This document shows positions 1 through 13,185 of a DNA stretch of 64,000 nucleotides, piece by piece. Source of the stretch: Spinacia oleracea. Lineage: Eukaryota > Streptophyta > Magnoliopsida > Caryophyllales > Amaranthaceae. Both the position numbers and the translations under genes were made by a program. The notes under the pieces are model-generated. The model made no database searches. It saw only the letters and a list, made by a program, of their open reading frames with translations, and was not told where the DNA came from. Each line of letters opens with the position of its first letter. Positions within the stretch are counted from its first letter, which is position 1. The stretch is taken from NCBI RefSeq assembly GCF_020520425.1, contig NC_079487.1, positions 89,595,141 to 89,659,140 on the forward strand. Direction: 5' to 3'.

Positions 1-530
1 CTTGTGACCGGACACTGTAGGGTGGTTTATGTGTCGCTTCTTATGTTGGAGGCGACTCCGTAGAGGAAATCTATGAATTTGTATGTACTTTTTTGAGTCA
101 CCTACTTCATTTGAGGTGACACATATGGTGCTATATGGTGTCGCCTGCTTTTTAAGGCGACACGTGTGGTGCTCTATCGTGTCGCCTTCTTCGTTTGAGG
201 CGATATAAATGGTTGTCTATGGTGTCGCCTACTTCGTTTTATGCGACGCATATGATACTCTATGGTGTCGCCCGCTTAGTTTGAGGCGATGAAAATGGTA
301 GTCTATGATGTCACCTACTTCGTTAGAGGCGACTCATATGGTACTCTTTAGAGTCACCTACTTTGTTGAGGCGATGTATATGATACTCTATGGTGCCGCC
401 TCCATTATTCGAGGCGATGCATATGATACCCTATGGTGTCGCCTCCTTTATTCGAGGCGAAGCATATGATACTCTATGGTGTTGCCTCCTTTATTCTAGG
501 CGATGTATATAATACTCTATGGTGAGTCAC
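1..530. repeat. 43-bp tandem minisatellite, about 12 degenerate copies
   Basis: The sequence repeats about every 43 bases. Each unit carries a GTCGCC half, a short T-rich spacer, a GAGGCGA half, and then a tail like ATATGATACTCTATG. The two halves are complementary, so every unit could fold into a small stem-loop. Copies differ at several positions and grow less regular toward the left edge, so the array probably continues outside the window. No coding function is visible. Confidence 0.85.
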
Positions 531-760
531 AGTACAATTCAAAAATAAAATGAAATAGGAAAATAAATAACCATAATATTTTTTGGTAAATAAGAAAAAT
601 TATTAATCAAAAGCGCTTTCAAGTTTGTACAAGCTCAAACTGCAACTTAAGTCTGCTACAAGCTGCAAGCTTAAAAGAATAAAGCTAGCCTAAAAGCTAT
701 TCAAAATAACAGAAAAACCAAAAAAAAAAGCTAGTTAAGTCAACCGAGGTAAACGAAATT
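531..760. other. AT-rich spacer, no gene seen
   Basis: AT-rich sequence between the minisatellite and the 169-bp duplication. I see no open frame, RNA gene or transposon terminus in it. Confidence 0.5.
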
Positions 761-1098
761 AGCTGAAGCTGCCCCTAATAGCCTTCAATTCATCAGCATC
801 CACTTAGGCAGAAGCCCAGAACCCAACAACAGCTGCATAAACATAACTGAATCAGATCAGAAAACAACAATTATAGGCAGATGGAAGTTCAGATTTCAAG
901 CATTAATCTAATAAACATGCCATGAATTTAGCTGAAGCTGCCCCTAATAGCCTTCAATTCATCAGCATCCACTTAGGCAGAAGCCCAGAACCCAACAACA
1001 GCTGCATAAACATAACTGAATCAGATCAGAAAACAACAGTTATAGGCAGATGGAAGTTCAGATTTCAAGCATTAATCTAATAAACATGCCATGAATTT
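761..1098. repeat. 169-bp direct tandem duplication
   Basis: Two adjacent copies (761-929 and 930-1098) start with AGCTGAAGCTGCCCC and end with CCATGAATTT. By eye they differ at one position (AATTATAGG versus AGTTATAGG). The near identity indicates a recent local duplication. No coding frame is apparent. Confidence 0.9.
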
Positions 1099-1726
1099 TA
1101 AATTTAATCCTAGGATCTATATGGTAATAAACATGTCATGTAGTTTAAATGCCACCAGATTACGCTGCCAACAACGAATATTTCACTTTTGCCACTATGG
1201 TAAGGGATTGCACTCTTCTGAGAATCCCAATAGTAAGATTTCAACCAATTGAGCGCCTGGATATGTGAAAACAAGCAAGACATCAATTTGTACTCAAACT
1301 AAATGACTATGCTATAGAACATAACCAAACATTATGAGAATGCATCTGATAACAATGACAGCAAACTCTAAATAATTAAAATATGCTAATAAGTTTATCT
1401 TGTGGCTTTAACAGATCAGAAACACAAGCATCAAAATGTATCATACAGATCAGAAATACGTATGAACAATTTAAGTTCGGGGCTAATAAGTTTGTATAAG
1501 AAAAGATAAAGTGAAATTCAGGTTAACAATACTTCAACAAAACAAGCCTATCAAATCACAACATAGAGTCTATATTGTTGTTTGTGTACATAAATGTGAG
1601 CAACTTATTGGCAGATTATTGAATCCCCGTTCAAAAAAGGTATGCTGGTTTAAATGATTATGAAGTATATGATCATTGAAAACAAAAGATTGATCTAACT
1701 AGCCTCGAATTCCGTTTTCTGCACAG

Positions 1727-2586
1727 AATTACAGTAGAAGAAATTGCTGAAGATGAGTGGATTCAGAGAGATTATAAGCCTGCTGCAGGAATTTACTTTC
1801 AAGGAAAAAGCTACACAGACGATGTTCGAGCATTTTTTGAGCCTGAAAACGTAATGACTAAACCTATACAAGAAACACGGTTCAAAGATGTACATGCTAA
1901 CTAATTGGCAAGGATTTTTTTTCAGGAAAAGTTCAGAAGAAGAAATGGTCCCTGAAACTTAAGGATCTATCAATGCCTTCCAAGTTCCAACTGATAGCAA
2001 TGTCTGACGACCTTGATTTGTCAACCCTATTTGAAGAGCTGGCAAGTCTACAAACATGAAACCAAACTATATTTTCCTCCTTATATCTGATTAATGAGGA
2101 TTCTCTAGTGATTTTCTCAAATAAAGTAGTAAATTTTACTAATAAGAACTGCACTCATTAGATTAATTGGTGTCTTGAAAAACAGGACGACAAGAACAAG
2201 AAGATAATGTTGGGATCAAAATACAATCACTGAAACTAAAGAAAAGATAGAGAAAGCAGCTAGGGATGCAAGTCTTTCGGTTGAATGGATGAGTAACATC
2301 AAGATGCAAATACAACTAAAATCGAAGTTCCGTTCATCTTTTAACATGCTGGCTGAGGTGATTGAAGTGGCACCAAAAAATTGTGTTGTAGAACTATCAA
2401 AACCTGCTGAAGAATCAGGAATATATAAAGAGGTATTTCAGGATTCTACCCCTGAAATTTTCTTACTCGTTTCTGAAAAATGTAAGAAAAATGCTAAACT
2501 AGCTATTTTGTGTGTGTGTTCTGAAACAGTTCTGCAGAAGTTTATCTCGATTGCTAACAGAAAAATCACGTAAATATCGGAGATGA
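1727..2586 (+). pseudogene. CBL-interacting protein kinase (CIPK/SnRK3) C-terminal pseudogene fragment
   Basis: Four exon-like blocks translate as the end of a CIPK. Block 1727-1850 reads as the end of the kinase domain (ITVEEIAEDEW...). Block 1926-2041 contains the NAF motif (INAFQ, then LIAMSDDLDLS). Block 2186-2432 is the regulatory PPI-like region (MLAEVIEVAPKNCVVELSK). Block 2530-2586 is the tail FCRSLSRLLT and a stop. Boundaries mostly fit splice sites: AG before each block and GT after blocks 1 and 3; block 2 is followed by GC. In CIPKs the NAF region binds CBL calcium sensors. Three lesions are visible: a TAA at 1960 just before NAF, a 7-bp duplication (TTCCAA-G-TTCCAA) that shifts the frame inside NAF, and a 2-bp loss near 2222. 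Kinase exons are absent upstream. The split exons point to the intron-rich CIPK clade and exclude a processed copy. Confidence 0.82.
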
Positions 2587-4871
2587 GATGTCAAACGATG
2601 ATAACATCAATATGCACAAGTTCAAAGGTACGGAGAACAGAAGACGGATCACTTGATATCGACTCTGAAAGATTAAGGTTTTTTTTCTTCTGCATTGTGA
2701 CAGTCAAGTGACTAGAGAGACACACAAGCAATTATATTATAGAGCTAAGCTTGAGGCAATTTATCCATATGATAACGGAGGGACATGATGTCCATTATAG
2801 ATTTACGCTTGATCCATATAGTATGTATGAGAAGAATGTAAGGTGAATTCAGGTTACAGATTTAAATTGGCTGCATTGATCTTTTAGACTTTCATTTATT
2901 ATTTTAGACTGTAACAAGCTCTATAGGGCACAAGGAAACTGGTAGACAATGTTGATTACTCACAGTTTTTTATCATCTCAAACCTTTTGAATGCCCATAT
3001 TATGTTTCCACCACGGTCCATGAAACATAAAAGGACAAACTTTCCCCCTAAAGACTGGTTTTAGTGTATCCCGCAGATAAAAAAAATGTCAAAGCATCTG
3101 ACTGACACAAGAAAAATAAAAAACTAGATAAACCAGGTTTTATTCCTCCCTAAGCAACTCAAATTGTTTCCTGGTGACGTAAACCGGTTCCATATCTTAG
3201 TAACAATAAAACATTGTTGGGAAGCTGAACTTTCTTACTAATTCAAAATCAAACCAGAGTTTTGTTCCAATTGGTGTTTTAACAGGGGCTGGGGAAGGAA
3301 AAAGGTTCCCCTTATATCTCGTCTCTACTTTCTCCAATAAACATCTAAACAAAGAGGATCAGAGGACAAAGTCGGACAGAAACACAAAGATGACACAAAG
3401 ATAACAAGGCTGAACAGTGAACACAAAGAGGACAGAAACTCACTCCACAAATATAGAAAAGTGAACAGATAAAATTCCTTAAAACAACCAGTTAAGAGAA
3501 CTTAAACAACTTCATGGGGACTGAACCAATTACAAAATATACCCATATGAAACATACTTGTATCCAAGTTACCCCATTAAAGACAGATCGGAGGACAACG
3601 TCGGCACTAACATTAACAACGAATTTTTGTTGCCAATCAATTTGATTATCTAACATTAACATAAACTCCTAAATATAGGTAACAAAGGATACCTAAAACA
3701 TTAAGCAATCCATAAGATTCACTAACGGCATCACAACTAAAAAAGAAAGAGGGAAGAGTACTTATTACTAATCACACTAACAGCTAATCATTGGCAATTA
3801 GATAGGAAAGCAGCCATGGGTGCTCACGACAAGTCCTGCAACATTAATAAATAGATAAATAGATAAACAAATTAACAAGCAACATTAACAAATATTTCAC
3901 ATGAAATAACATGGTCTAGAGTCTAAACTTTAGACTAGTGTATCACGCTGGAAAACTGATTAGACTGGGCAGAAGACTACATAACTTGTAAACCCAAATC
4001 CATAAACTTTAATTAACAAAATAAATCGGTAATCGAACCATGCTAACTGCAAGTGTGGCCAAGCAGAATGGCATAATGAAAACAAGGAGTTGAACATGTA
4101 TGCATATGAACAACCGAGCAGCAAGAAACATCATCAAGTTCACGCCACTTAAATAATCCTTATGAATCCTTGACTTCTTTAAATAATAGTCAGGAATCTG
4201 TGATAAATCATATCAGTGTTGTGTCAACTCATGGCTAATACAGGCAAGGAACTCCCATATTCACTTCAGTGCACAATTCCATAATTAATCAAATCGAATT
4301 AAGAACTTAGATGCTCAATTTCTCTGCTTGCAAAAAAAAAATTATTTGAACACAAAACAAAACCCAATCAACCCAAAAATAAAAATATCAAAACCTAATG
4401 TTCAAAATCAAAGAAAATATAACAATCACTCAATCAAATATAATCAAATCAATCGGTCGAATTACATGAACAGAAAAGACGAGGGACGCACCGAAGACCG
4501 TTTTTGAAGGGTTTGCTACAACCTGATTCGACGGCTCCGTGCTGTTGCTTAAGTGATTGCCTATGAATCTATCGCCGGCAATTTTGCGATTCTCAATTGT
4601 TGATGGAGGGTTTCAATTTCTTGGGTATTGATGGTGGTGCCCAATTCGTTGATAGAGGGTTTCCCGTGAGGGTTTACGGTGGTTTGTTTCGTTGTTGATG
4701 GAGACTTGAGTTAGAGTTGAAACGGTGTCCAAGTTTTTTTAGTTTAGGTCTCATTAATTAATTAATTTGATAGGTTACCGTGTATGATGTTTTGTTTTTT
4801 TTTTTTATAATTCTTTTTCTAAGAAAGCGTTGAATGTTTTCTCTTGGGCAGGAATTTAATAAAATAATAAG
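2587..4871. other. Host intergenic DNA, no gene seen
   Basis: AT-rich sequence with no credible open frame, RNA gene or terminal repeats. The stretch 4480-4740 is richer in G and T, with several GATGGAGGGTTT-like phrases. It could be the 5' end of a minus-strand transcript, but nothing proves this. Confidence 0.5.
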
Positions 4872-6219
4872 TGTTAGGTTATGATACATATGACAATACA
4901 TAAATCATGCGGAAAAACCATAAAGACAGGAAAGCATATTATTTACACATAATCATTTAGCATAGTATAGATGCATACACTTTGTAGCGTGCCTTCCCTA
5001 GCTGCGCCCGAACCGAACAAGAACAAGTCTTTAGGACTCCAAGTGTCGTCCCTCCGTAGATAGTCCACAGTACGTCCAGATCCGCCTCAAGATTGACCAA
5101 CTAGAATCGCCCTTAAGGTGCTTAGGAATTTTCGGCTATTAGTGCAAGAGAGTGGCTGAATTTTCTTTCAAAAACTTACCCTTTGAATACTTCAATCGTG
5201 CGTATAAATTATGACCTAGGCCCTTATTTATAGAGGTTTGGAAAGGGAATTGGAATCCTAGTAGGATACAATTTAATTAAACTTAGAATCCTACAAGGAC
5301 TCTAATTAATTAAATAATCCTAATAGAAATAGGAGTTTAATCATACACCAAATCCTAATAGATTTAGGAATTGTGCATGGACTCAAACACACACGCACGG
5401 AGCCACGAAGGCACCCGCACACATGCTCTCGGCCCACGCAGCCCACGCTGGGCAGCATTGCCTTGGCGCGTTGGGCCTGCCTTGCGGTGGGCCTGGCTGC
5501 CTTGGGTTGGGCGTGCGCGCGTCCTTGCTTGCTGGGCGATGGCCTGGCTTCGTGCTGGGCCTTCGTCCGGCAGGCCTCGTCCGATGCTTATTCGTACGAT
5601 ACGCTTCCGATTAAATTCCCAGTGACGGAATTCATTTCCGATACGAACAATATTTAATATTTCCGATTCCGGAATTAATTTCCGTTTCGAACAAATATTT
5701 AATTTTTCCGTTTCCGGAATTATTTTCCGATTCCGATAATATTTCCGATTCTGACAATATTTCCGTTTCCGGCAATATTTCATTTCCGATAATATTTTCC
5801 GATACGTACCATGTTTCCGTTTCCGGCAACATCTACGACTTGGATAATATTTATATTTCCGATACGATCCATATTTCCGTTTCCGGCAATATCATCGTTT
5901 CCGGAGTATTCATTTCTTGCTTGTGACGATCTCAGCTACCACTGAAACCAAGATCCGTCGATTCCGAATATCCATAGATAGAGTATTTAATGCCATTAAA
6001 TACTTGATCCGTTTACGTACTATTTGTGTGACCCTACGGGTTCAGTCAAGAGTAAGCTGTGGATTAATATCATTAATTCCACTTGAACTGAAGCGGCCTC
6101 TAGCTAGGCATTCAGCTCACTTGATCTCACTGAATTATTAACTTGTTAATTAATACTGAACCGCATTTATTAGACTTAACATAGAATGCATACTTGGACC
6201 GAGGGCATTATTTCCTTCA
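4872..6219 (-). repeat. Element A 3' LTR (subfamily like element C)
   Basis: 1,348 bp. On the minus strand it begins TGAAGGAAATAATGCCC and ends CATAACCTAACA, the same ends as the other seven LTRs of this family here. It contains the CCGGAAA-type tandem array (about 5634-5910) and a GC-rich block (5390-5590). A TATTTATAG motif near 5224-5232 is the promoter TATA box read on the minus strand. Its unique region resembles element C's LTRs (for example the stretch reading TTTGAGTCCATGCACAATT) rather than element A's own right LTR. Confidence 0.9.
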
Positions 6220-7084
6220 GTCTCCCACTTGTCCTTAGGGACAAGTGTGCATTTCCTAATTCCTTTGTCGCTCGATGCTTGCTCTTGAACATAAGGTAAG
6301 AGTTGTCATCCTTATTATGTCCAGAGGTGTTTCTCGGTTTCAGAGTTCAACTGATCAAATAAACAGATAATCATAGCCTATGATTCATCCGAGCACGGCC
6401 ATGCATTTCACAGTTTCTAGCTCTCCAAGTGGCCTTGTACAACTTTTAAGCATCTCATCCCGATTTATGGGAGGACAATCCCAATCTTGCGATCTTGAGA
6501 TTAGACTTCGTTTGATAGGTGATTACCTGAGCGTTGCCTTTATAGCCTCCTTTTACGGTGCGACGGTTGGTCAACGTCAAAGCAACCAGTTCTCAAACAA
6601 GTAATCTCAAATCACTCAGGTATTGAGGATTTAGTGTCTAATAATTTTAATGAAATTTACTTATGACAGATTTTCATCTCTTACAGTAAAGTTTCATAGG
6701 TCTTGTCCGATACTAGTCTTCCCAAAGTAAGTATCTATGCAAATGATTATGACATTGCCATGTCCACATAGTTCAAGAAACAGAACTACTAGTCATCTTG
6801 CATTCTAGTCGTCTAACGTTTTCTATTCGTCCAATTTTATAGAAAACTCCGACTAGGGACCATTTTCAACCTTTGACATTCAAGTTCACTTGATAGACAT
6901 TTCTTAGTCACAGGACTGGTCCTGACAGTCTATCTTGAATATATCGTCAAATTGAAGAGACTCATCATTTAATAAACCACAAATTAAATTGAAAAATGAA
7001 TTCTATTCATTTATTGTGAATGATTAACCAATAATGTTTTACAAAGATTTAAACTCTAAAACTTTAAAACATTAAATAAGGACA
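6220..7084 (-). other. Element A 3' noncoding segment with polypurine tract
   Basis: About 0.86 kb between the pol stop and the 3' LTR. On the minus strand the bases next to the LTR read GGACAAGTGGGAGAC, a plausible priming tract for plus-strand DNA. The segment is nearly identical in A, C, D and E. On the opposite strand every copy keeps an ATG-started 74-codon frame (6380-6604 here), of unknown meaning. Confidence 0.7.
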
Positions 7085-10000
7085 TCAAAGCCATTCTCCA
7101 ATATGCTTGATTCCCATAGCTGCAGTGTGCGAGTTGTGCTTCGCCTGCGGCAGAGGTTTAGTCAATGGATCTGATATGTTGTCATAAGTTCCAATCTTGC
7201 TTATCTCGACTTCTTTTCTTTCAATGAACTCTCGTAGAAGGTGAAATCTACGAAGTACATGCTTGACTCTCTGGTGGTGTCTAGGCTCCTTTGCTTGTGC
7301 AATAGCTCCGTTATTATCACAATACAGGGCTATTGGTCCTTTAATGGAGGGGACTACACCAAGTTCGCCTATGAACTTCCTTAGCCATATAGCTTCCTTT
7401 GTTGCTTCATGTGCAACAATGTACTCCGCTTCAGTTGTAGAATCCGCAATGGTGCTTTGCTTAGCACTTTTCCAGCTTACTGCACCTCCGTTGAGGCAGA
7501 AGACAAACCCAGACTGTGATCTGAAATCATCTTTGTCGGTTTGGAAACTTGCGTCCGTATAGCCTTTAACAATTAATTCATCATCTCCACCATAGACTTT
7601 GTCATCTTTGTGCCTTTTCAGGTACTTCGGAATATTCTTGGCAGCAGTCCAATACGCCTCTCCTGGGTCTGACTGGTATCTGCTCGTAGCACTGAGTGCG
7701 TACGCAACATCCGGGCCTGTACATATCATAGCATACATTATTGAACCAATCAATGATGCATATGGAATCCCATTCATTCGTCTACGCTCATCAAGTGTTT
7801 TTGGGCACTGAGTCTTGCTTAGAGTTATTCCATGAGACATGGGTAGGTAGCCTCGCTTGGAGTCTGCCATCTTGAACCTATCAAGCACCTTATTGATATA
7901 AGTGCTTTGACTAAGTCCAATCATCTTTTTAGATCTATCTCTGTAAATCTTGATGCCCAATATGTATTGTGCTTCTCCTAGATCCTTCATCAAAAAACAT
8001 TTCCCAAGCCAAATCTTGACAGAGTTCAACATAGGAATGTCATTTCCGATAAGTAATATGTCGTCGACATATAATACTAGGAAAGCAATTTTTCTCCCAC
8101 TGACCTTCTTGTATACACAAGATTCGTCTGCGTTCTTGATGAAACCAAAGTCACTGACTGCTTCATCAAAACGTATATTCCAGCTCCTTGATGCCTGCTT
8201 CAATCCATAGATTGATTTCTTTAGCTTGCATACCTTTTTAGCATTCTTTGGATCCTCAAAACCTTCAGGCTGTGTTATAAACACAGTTTCTGTTAAAACG
8301 CCGTTTAAGAAAGCAGTTTTGACATCCATCTGCCATATTTCGTAATCGTAATATGCAGCGATTGCTAACATTATCCGAATAGACTTTAGCATTGCAACTG
8401 GTGAAAAGGTTTCATCGTAATCCACACCGTGGACTTGCCAATAACCTTTTGCAACCAATCTAGCTTTGAAAACTTCAAGTTTCCCATCCTTGTCCTTTTT
8501 CAGTTTGAAAACCCATTTGCTTCCAATGGCTTGGTAGCCATCTGGCAAATCGACCAAATCCCATACTTGGTTTTCAGACATGGAGTCTAATTCAGATTGC
8601 ATGGCTTCTTGCCATTGCTTGGAGCTAGGGCTCGTCATAGCTTGTTTGTAAGTCGCAGGTTCATCACTTTCAAGTAATAGAACATCATAGCTCTCGTTCG
8701 TCAAAATACCTAAGTACCTTTCCGGTTGAGATCTATATCTTTGCGATCTACGCGGGGTAACATTTCTGGATTGACCATGATTCTAACCAGATACTTCTAA
8801 AGATCTCTGAGTTTCATCCTGAATGTCATCTTGAGCATTCTCTACAGTTTGTTGTTCGACTCGAATTTCTTCGAGGTCTACTTTTCTCCCACTTGTCATT
8901 TTGGAAATGTGATCTTTCTCCAAAAAGACACCATCTCGAGCAACAAACACTTTGTTCTCAGATGTATTGTAGAAGTAATACCCCTTTGTTTCCTTTGGAT
9001 AGCCCATAAGGATACATTTGTCAGATTTCGGATGAAGTTTGTCTGAAATTAATCGCTTGACGTATACTTCACATCCCCAAATCTTAAGAAAAGAAACATT
9101 TGGAGGCTATCCAAACCATAACTCATATGGAGTCTTTTCGACAGCTTTAGACGGAGCTCTATTTATAGTGAGTGCAGCTGTATTTAGTGCATGTCCCCAA
9201 AATTCTAATGGAAGTTCGGCCTGACCCATCATTGACCTGACCATGTCTAGCAAGGTTATGTTCCTCCGTTCCGACACACCATTCCATTGTGGTGTTCCAG
9301 GGGGAGTCAATTCTGATAGAATTCCACATTCTTTCAGATGGTCATCAAATTCATAGCTCAGATATTCACCGCCTCTATCATACCGCAGTGCCTTAATCTT
9401 CTTGCCTAATTGATTCTCTACTTCACTCTGAAATTCCTTGAATTTGTCAAAGGATTCAGACTTATGCTTCATTAGGTAGACATAACCATATCTACTGAAG
9501 TCATCAGTGAAAGTGATAAAGTAGCTGAAACCACCTCTAGCATTTGTACTCATTGGTCCACATACATCTGTATGGATTAAACCCAATAGTTCAGTTGCTC
9601 TTTCTCCAACTTTAGAGAAAGGTTGCTTTGTCATTTTGCCAAGTAAACATGATTCGCATTTACCATAATCCTCTAAGTCAAATGGTTCTAGAATTCCTTC
9701 CCTTTGAAGTCTTTCTAAGCGTTTCAAGTTTATATGGCCTAATCGACAATGCCATAGATAGGTGAGATCTGAATCATCCTTTTTGGCCTTTTTGGTATTT
9801 ATGTTATAAACTTGTTTGTCGTGATCTAATAAATAAAGTCCTTTGACTAATCTAGCAGATTCATAAAACATCTCTTAAAAATAAAACGAACAACTATTGT
9901 CTTTTATTAAAAAGGAAAATCCCTTAGCATCTAAGCAAGAAACTGAAATCATGTTTTTAGTAAGACTTGGAACATGGAAACATTCTTCCAGTTCCAAAAC

Positions 10001-11047
10001 TAGCCCGGAGGGCAACGACAAATAATAAGTTCCTACAGCTAATGCAGCAATCCGTGCTCCATTTCCCACTCGTAGGTCGACTTCACCCTTGCTCAACTTT
10101 CTACTTCTTCTTAGTCCATGTGGATTGGAACATAAGTGTGAGCCACAACCTGTATCTAATACCCAAGAAGTTGAATTAGCAAGTATACAGTCTATAACGA
10201 AAATACCTGAAGATGGAACGACTGTTCCGTTCTTCTGATCTTCCTTTAGCTTCAAGCAATCTCTCTTCCAATGCCCCTTCTTCTTGCAGTAGAAGCATTC
10301 GGATTCAAAAGTGGGTTGACTGGCCTTCCTCTTTTCAGACTTGGCGCCAGTTTGCTTAGTTGGGCTGGCCTTGTTGCCACCTTTCTTAGCATTCCTCTTC
10401 TTTCCAGATTTCTTGAACTTGCCCCCACGCACCATAAGAACATCTTGCTTATCACTTTTGAGCGTCTTTTTAGCGGTTTTCAGCATACCGTGAAGCTCAG
10501 TGAGCGTTTTGTCCAGACTATTCATACTGTAGTTCAGTTTAAACTGATCATACCCGTTATGAAGAGAATGGAGGATGGTGTCTACAGCCATTTCCTGAGA
10601 GAATTGTTGATCCAGCCGACTCATATTCTCAATGAGTCTAATCATTTTGAGAACATGTGGACTTACGGGCTCGCCTTTCTTAAGCTTGGTCTCAAGAATT
10701 TGCCTATGAGTCTCGAATCTTTCGACTCGAGCCAGATCTTGGAACATGTTCTTCAACTCACTGATGATTGTGAAAGCATCTGAGTTGATGAACGTTTTCT
10801 GCAGATCTGCACTCATGGTGGCGAGCATTAGACATTTCACATCCTTGTTGGCATCAATCCAATGATTGAGGGCTGCCTGAGTGACCCCGTCGCATGCGGC
10901 TTCGGGCATCGCCTCTTCCAGGACATACTCCTTTTCTTCCTGCATAAGAACTATTTGCAAGTTCCTTTGCCAGTCAAGGAAGTTTTTCCCACTCAACTTC
11001 TCCTTTTCGAGAATTGATCGAATGTTGAATGAATTGTTGTTTGCCAT
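7085..11047 (-). pseudogene. Element A gag-pol polyprotein, one frame with three stop codons
   Basis: A copia polyprotein of about 1,320 codons read from ATG 11047 (MANNNSFNIRS). Order of domains: gag; zinc knuckle CX2CX4HX4C (about residues 251-264); aspartic protease DTGC (298-301); integrase HHCC zinc site (433/438/464/467) and D494-D557-E593 core; reverse transcriptase with YVDD near 993-996; RNase H (GYTDAS, near 1170 onward). Protease before integrase before RT is the copia order. The frame is intact except for three nonsense changes: TAA 9875-9877 (codon 391), TAG 9107-9109 (codon 647) and TAG 8783-8785 (codon 755). Relative to siblings a codon is also lost in the RNase H lead-in (KDDKVYGG versus KDDFLVYGG), and RSDRGG of integrase reads RYDRGG. 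It cannot encode full-length protein. Confidence 0.9.
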
Positions 11048-13185
11048 AATAAAAACTACAATTGAAAAGAATAAACAAATAAATAACCATTCACAGTTTC
11101 TCTTAATAAACTTAAATTCTAGCATACATGCATAATTCAATGTTCATTAAGCATTTTATTCAAGTTATGTGTTCCGGCAGGTGTGAATAAAATGATTCCA
11201 AGATCCTAAAATCATTGAAGAATTAAGCACAGTTTGTCGACTTAATCCTAAAACATCTTAGGTAAGCAAAAGCCTTTTGCTAATAGTCTAGAAACTATTC
11301 TTGGTTGATAGGTACGTCTAAGAACTTATTAGGTAAACCTATCGATTTTGCCACGACATAAAAGGACTCCTTACTTATATCGTTGAGTTTCACCAAAACT
11401 AACATGTACTCACAATTATTTGTGTACCTTGCCCCTTTAGGACCAATAAGTAACACCTCGCTGAGCGAAAACTATTACTAGATTGATGTAAAGGATATCC
11501 AAGCAAGTGTATATTTTGGCATGGCACCTTTTAACTCAATTTTTAAGTTTGGAACTTAAGGCTCTTACTATGTTGGTTAGATTTTAAGTGAACTAAAATC
11601 CTTAATCATGCAACATAATCAAGCTTTGATCTCATGCATATTTAAGACATATTTAAAAGCAATAAATAACTTAAAACATGCATAAGATAAATGTGATCTA
11701 GTATGGCCCGACTTCATCTTGAAGCTTCAACTTCAAAGTCCGTCTTGAAAATCTCCGTGGGAGGCACCATTTTCTTCAAATAGGATAAGCTATAATTAAA
11801 ACTAATTACAACTATTTGATGGTACGCAGACCATGTTTGAATTGAAAAACAATTTTGGTACTTTAGACCAATTACATTTAAATTAATGGCACGCAGACCA
11901 TATTTTCTATCCTATTTGGGCCATACTAGTCACTTCATAACCTGCAAAACAGTACATATACAATATATACCATTCACCCATTCATTATCATGAATGGCCC
12001 ACATAGCTGGTTAGTAAAACACATTATGCATCACATAAACATTTGCAGCAATTAATCAAGGGCACCAATAATCTACAAATTATTCAGTCCTTATTAATTC
12101 TAATCAAGTTGTTTTAACCTTAAGGATTTGTAGACCTAATCAAGAGTTTATGACTAAAAGGGCTCCCACTTAAACCAATAAATTCATATGCTTTACTAAT
12201 TTTAAACATAAAAATGTATTTCTAGTCTAACCGGAAACATACAAATTTAATTAAAATTTAAAACTCATATAAATTTATAATTGAATCCGCTGATTTAATT
12301 TATTTTTCAGTCGTATTTAAATTAATTCATGATTTTAATTTTAGTAAAATAATTAGAATAAATAAAATTTATTATAATTACAATATTCAAAATTAAAATC
12401 CAAGAAAATAATTTAAATTATTAATTTTAAAATTAATTAAAATTACGAAAACTGAAAATTTCAAATTAAAATTTTAAAACGATCTAATCGTAACGCAACA
12501 ACCCCACGCAACGCACAGCCATGGGCCACACGCACACAGCCATCGCTGGCCATGTGCGCGCAGCCCATGCGTTGCGTCACATCGCTGCTGCTCACCATCG
12601 CAAGGCGCGCACCAGCGCTCGTCGCAACAAGCACGCTGCTCACCATCGTTGGGCGCAGCGCTCGTCGCACGCGCACGCTGCTCACCATCGTTGGGCGCAG
12701 CGCTCGTCGCACGCTTGCGCGAGGCAGTGCGCGCTGTGGCGCAGCTCGCTTGCTGCCCACACGCGACTGCTCGTGCCTTGCTCTTGCCCTTTCCCATGCG
12801 CCCATTGCACACAGCCCACGACACAAGGCAGGGCTGTTGCCTTGTGCTCGTGCACCATGCCCTTGCTCGCTGCATTCGTACCGCATGGGCGACGAGCTCC
12901 CTTGCTCGTCGTCGCATGCCTGCACTATACAACACCCCTTAAGGGTAACACGTAGCGTCCATTGCTTTGTGCGTGCAAGTTATATGAGTGAATCGCATAA
13001 AAAAAATTTATTTTCAAAATTAATGACAAATTAATAAATCATATTAATTTCATACTTTTAGGGCGAAAAATCGAAAATTTATTAATTTATTGATTTCCGA
13101 TTAACATGGATTCAAGTCTAGGTCATAAAAATTTAAAATTTAACATAAATTTACAATTTTTATGGTGGTTTTTAATCATAGGTAT
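11048..13185 (-). other. Element A leader (gag-proximal part) with GC-rich island
   Basis: Untranslated leader between the gag ATG and the B insertion point. It continues at 50920-51453. It has no sustained frame in sense orientation apart from the in-frame upstream extension to 11140. A GC-rich block at about 12480-12960 (phrases like GGCGCAGCGCTCGTCGCA repeated) stands out in otherwise very AT-rich sequence. The last five bases, GGTAT (13181-13185), are the target duplicated by B. Confidence 0.75.

Noticed and set aside
5917..6141. 74-codon antisense LTR frame starting LVTISAPTETK, seen in many LTRs
   Set aside because: It opens with TTG rather than ATG and lies antisense in U3. Its conservation equals that of the surrounding LTR.
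12461..13034. Multiple 100-200 residue frames on both strands of the leader GC islands (also 21058-21650, 33606-34267, 41103-41872)
   Set aside because: GC-rich DNA has few stops by chance. The frames are low-complexity, overlap on all strands and are not conserved between elements.
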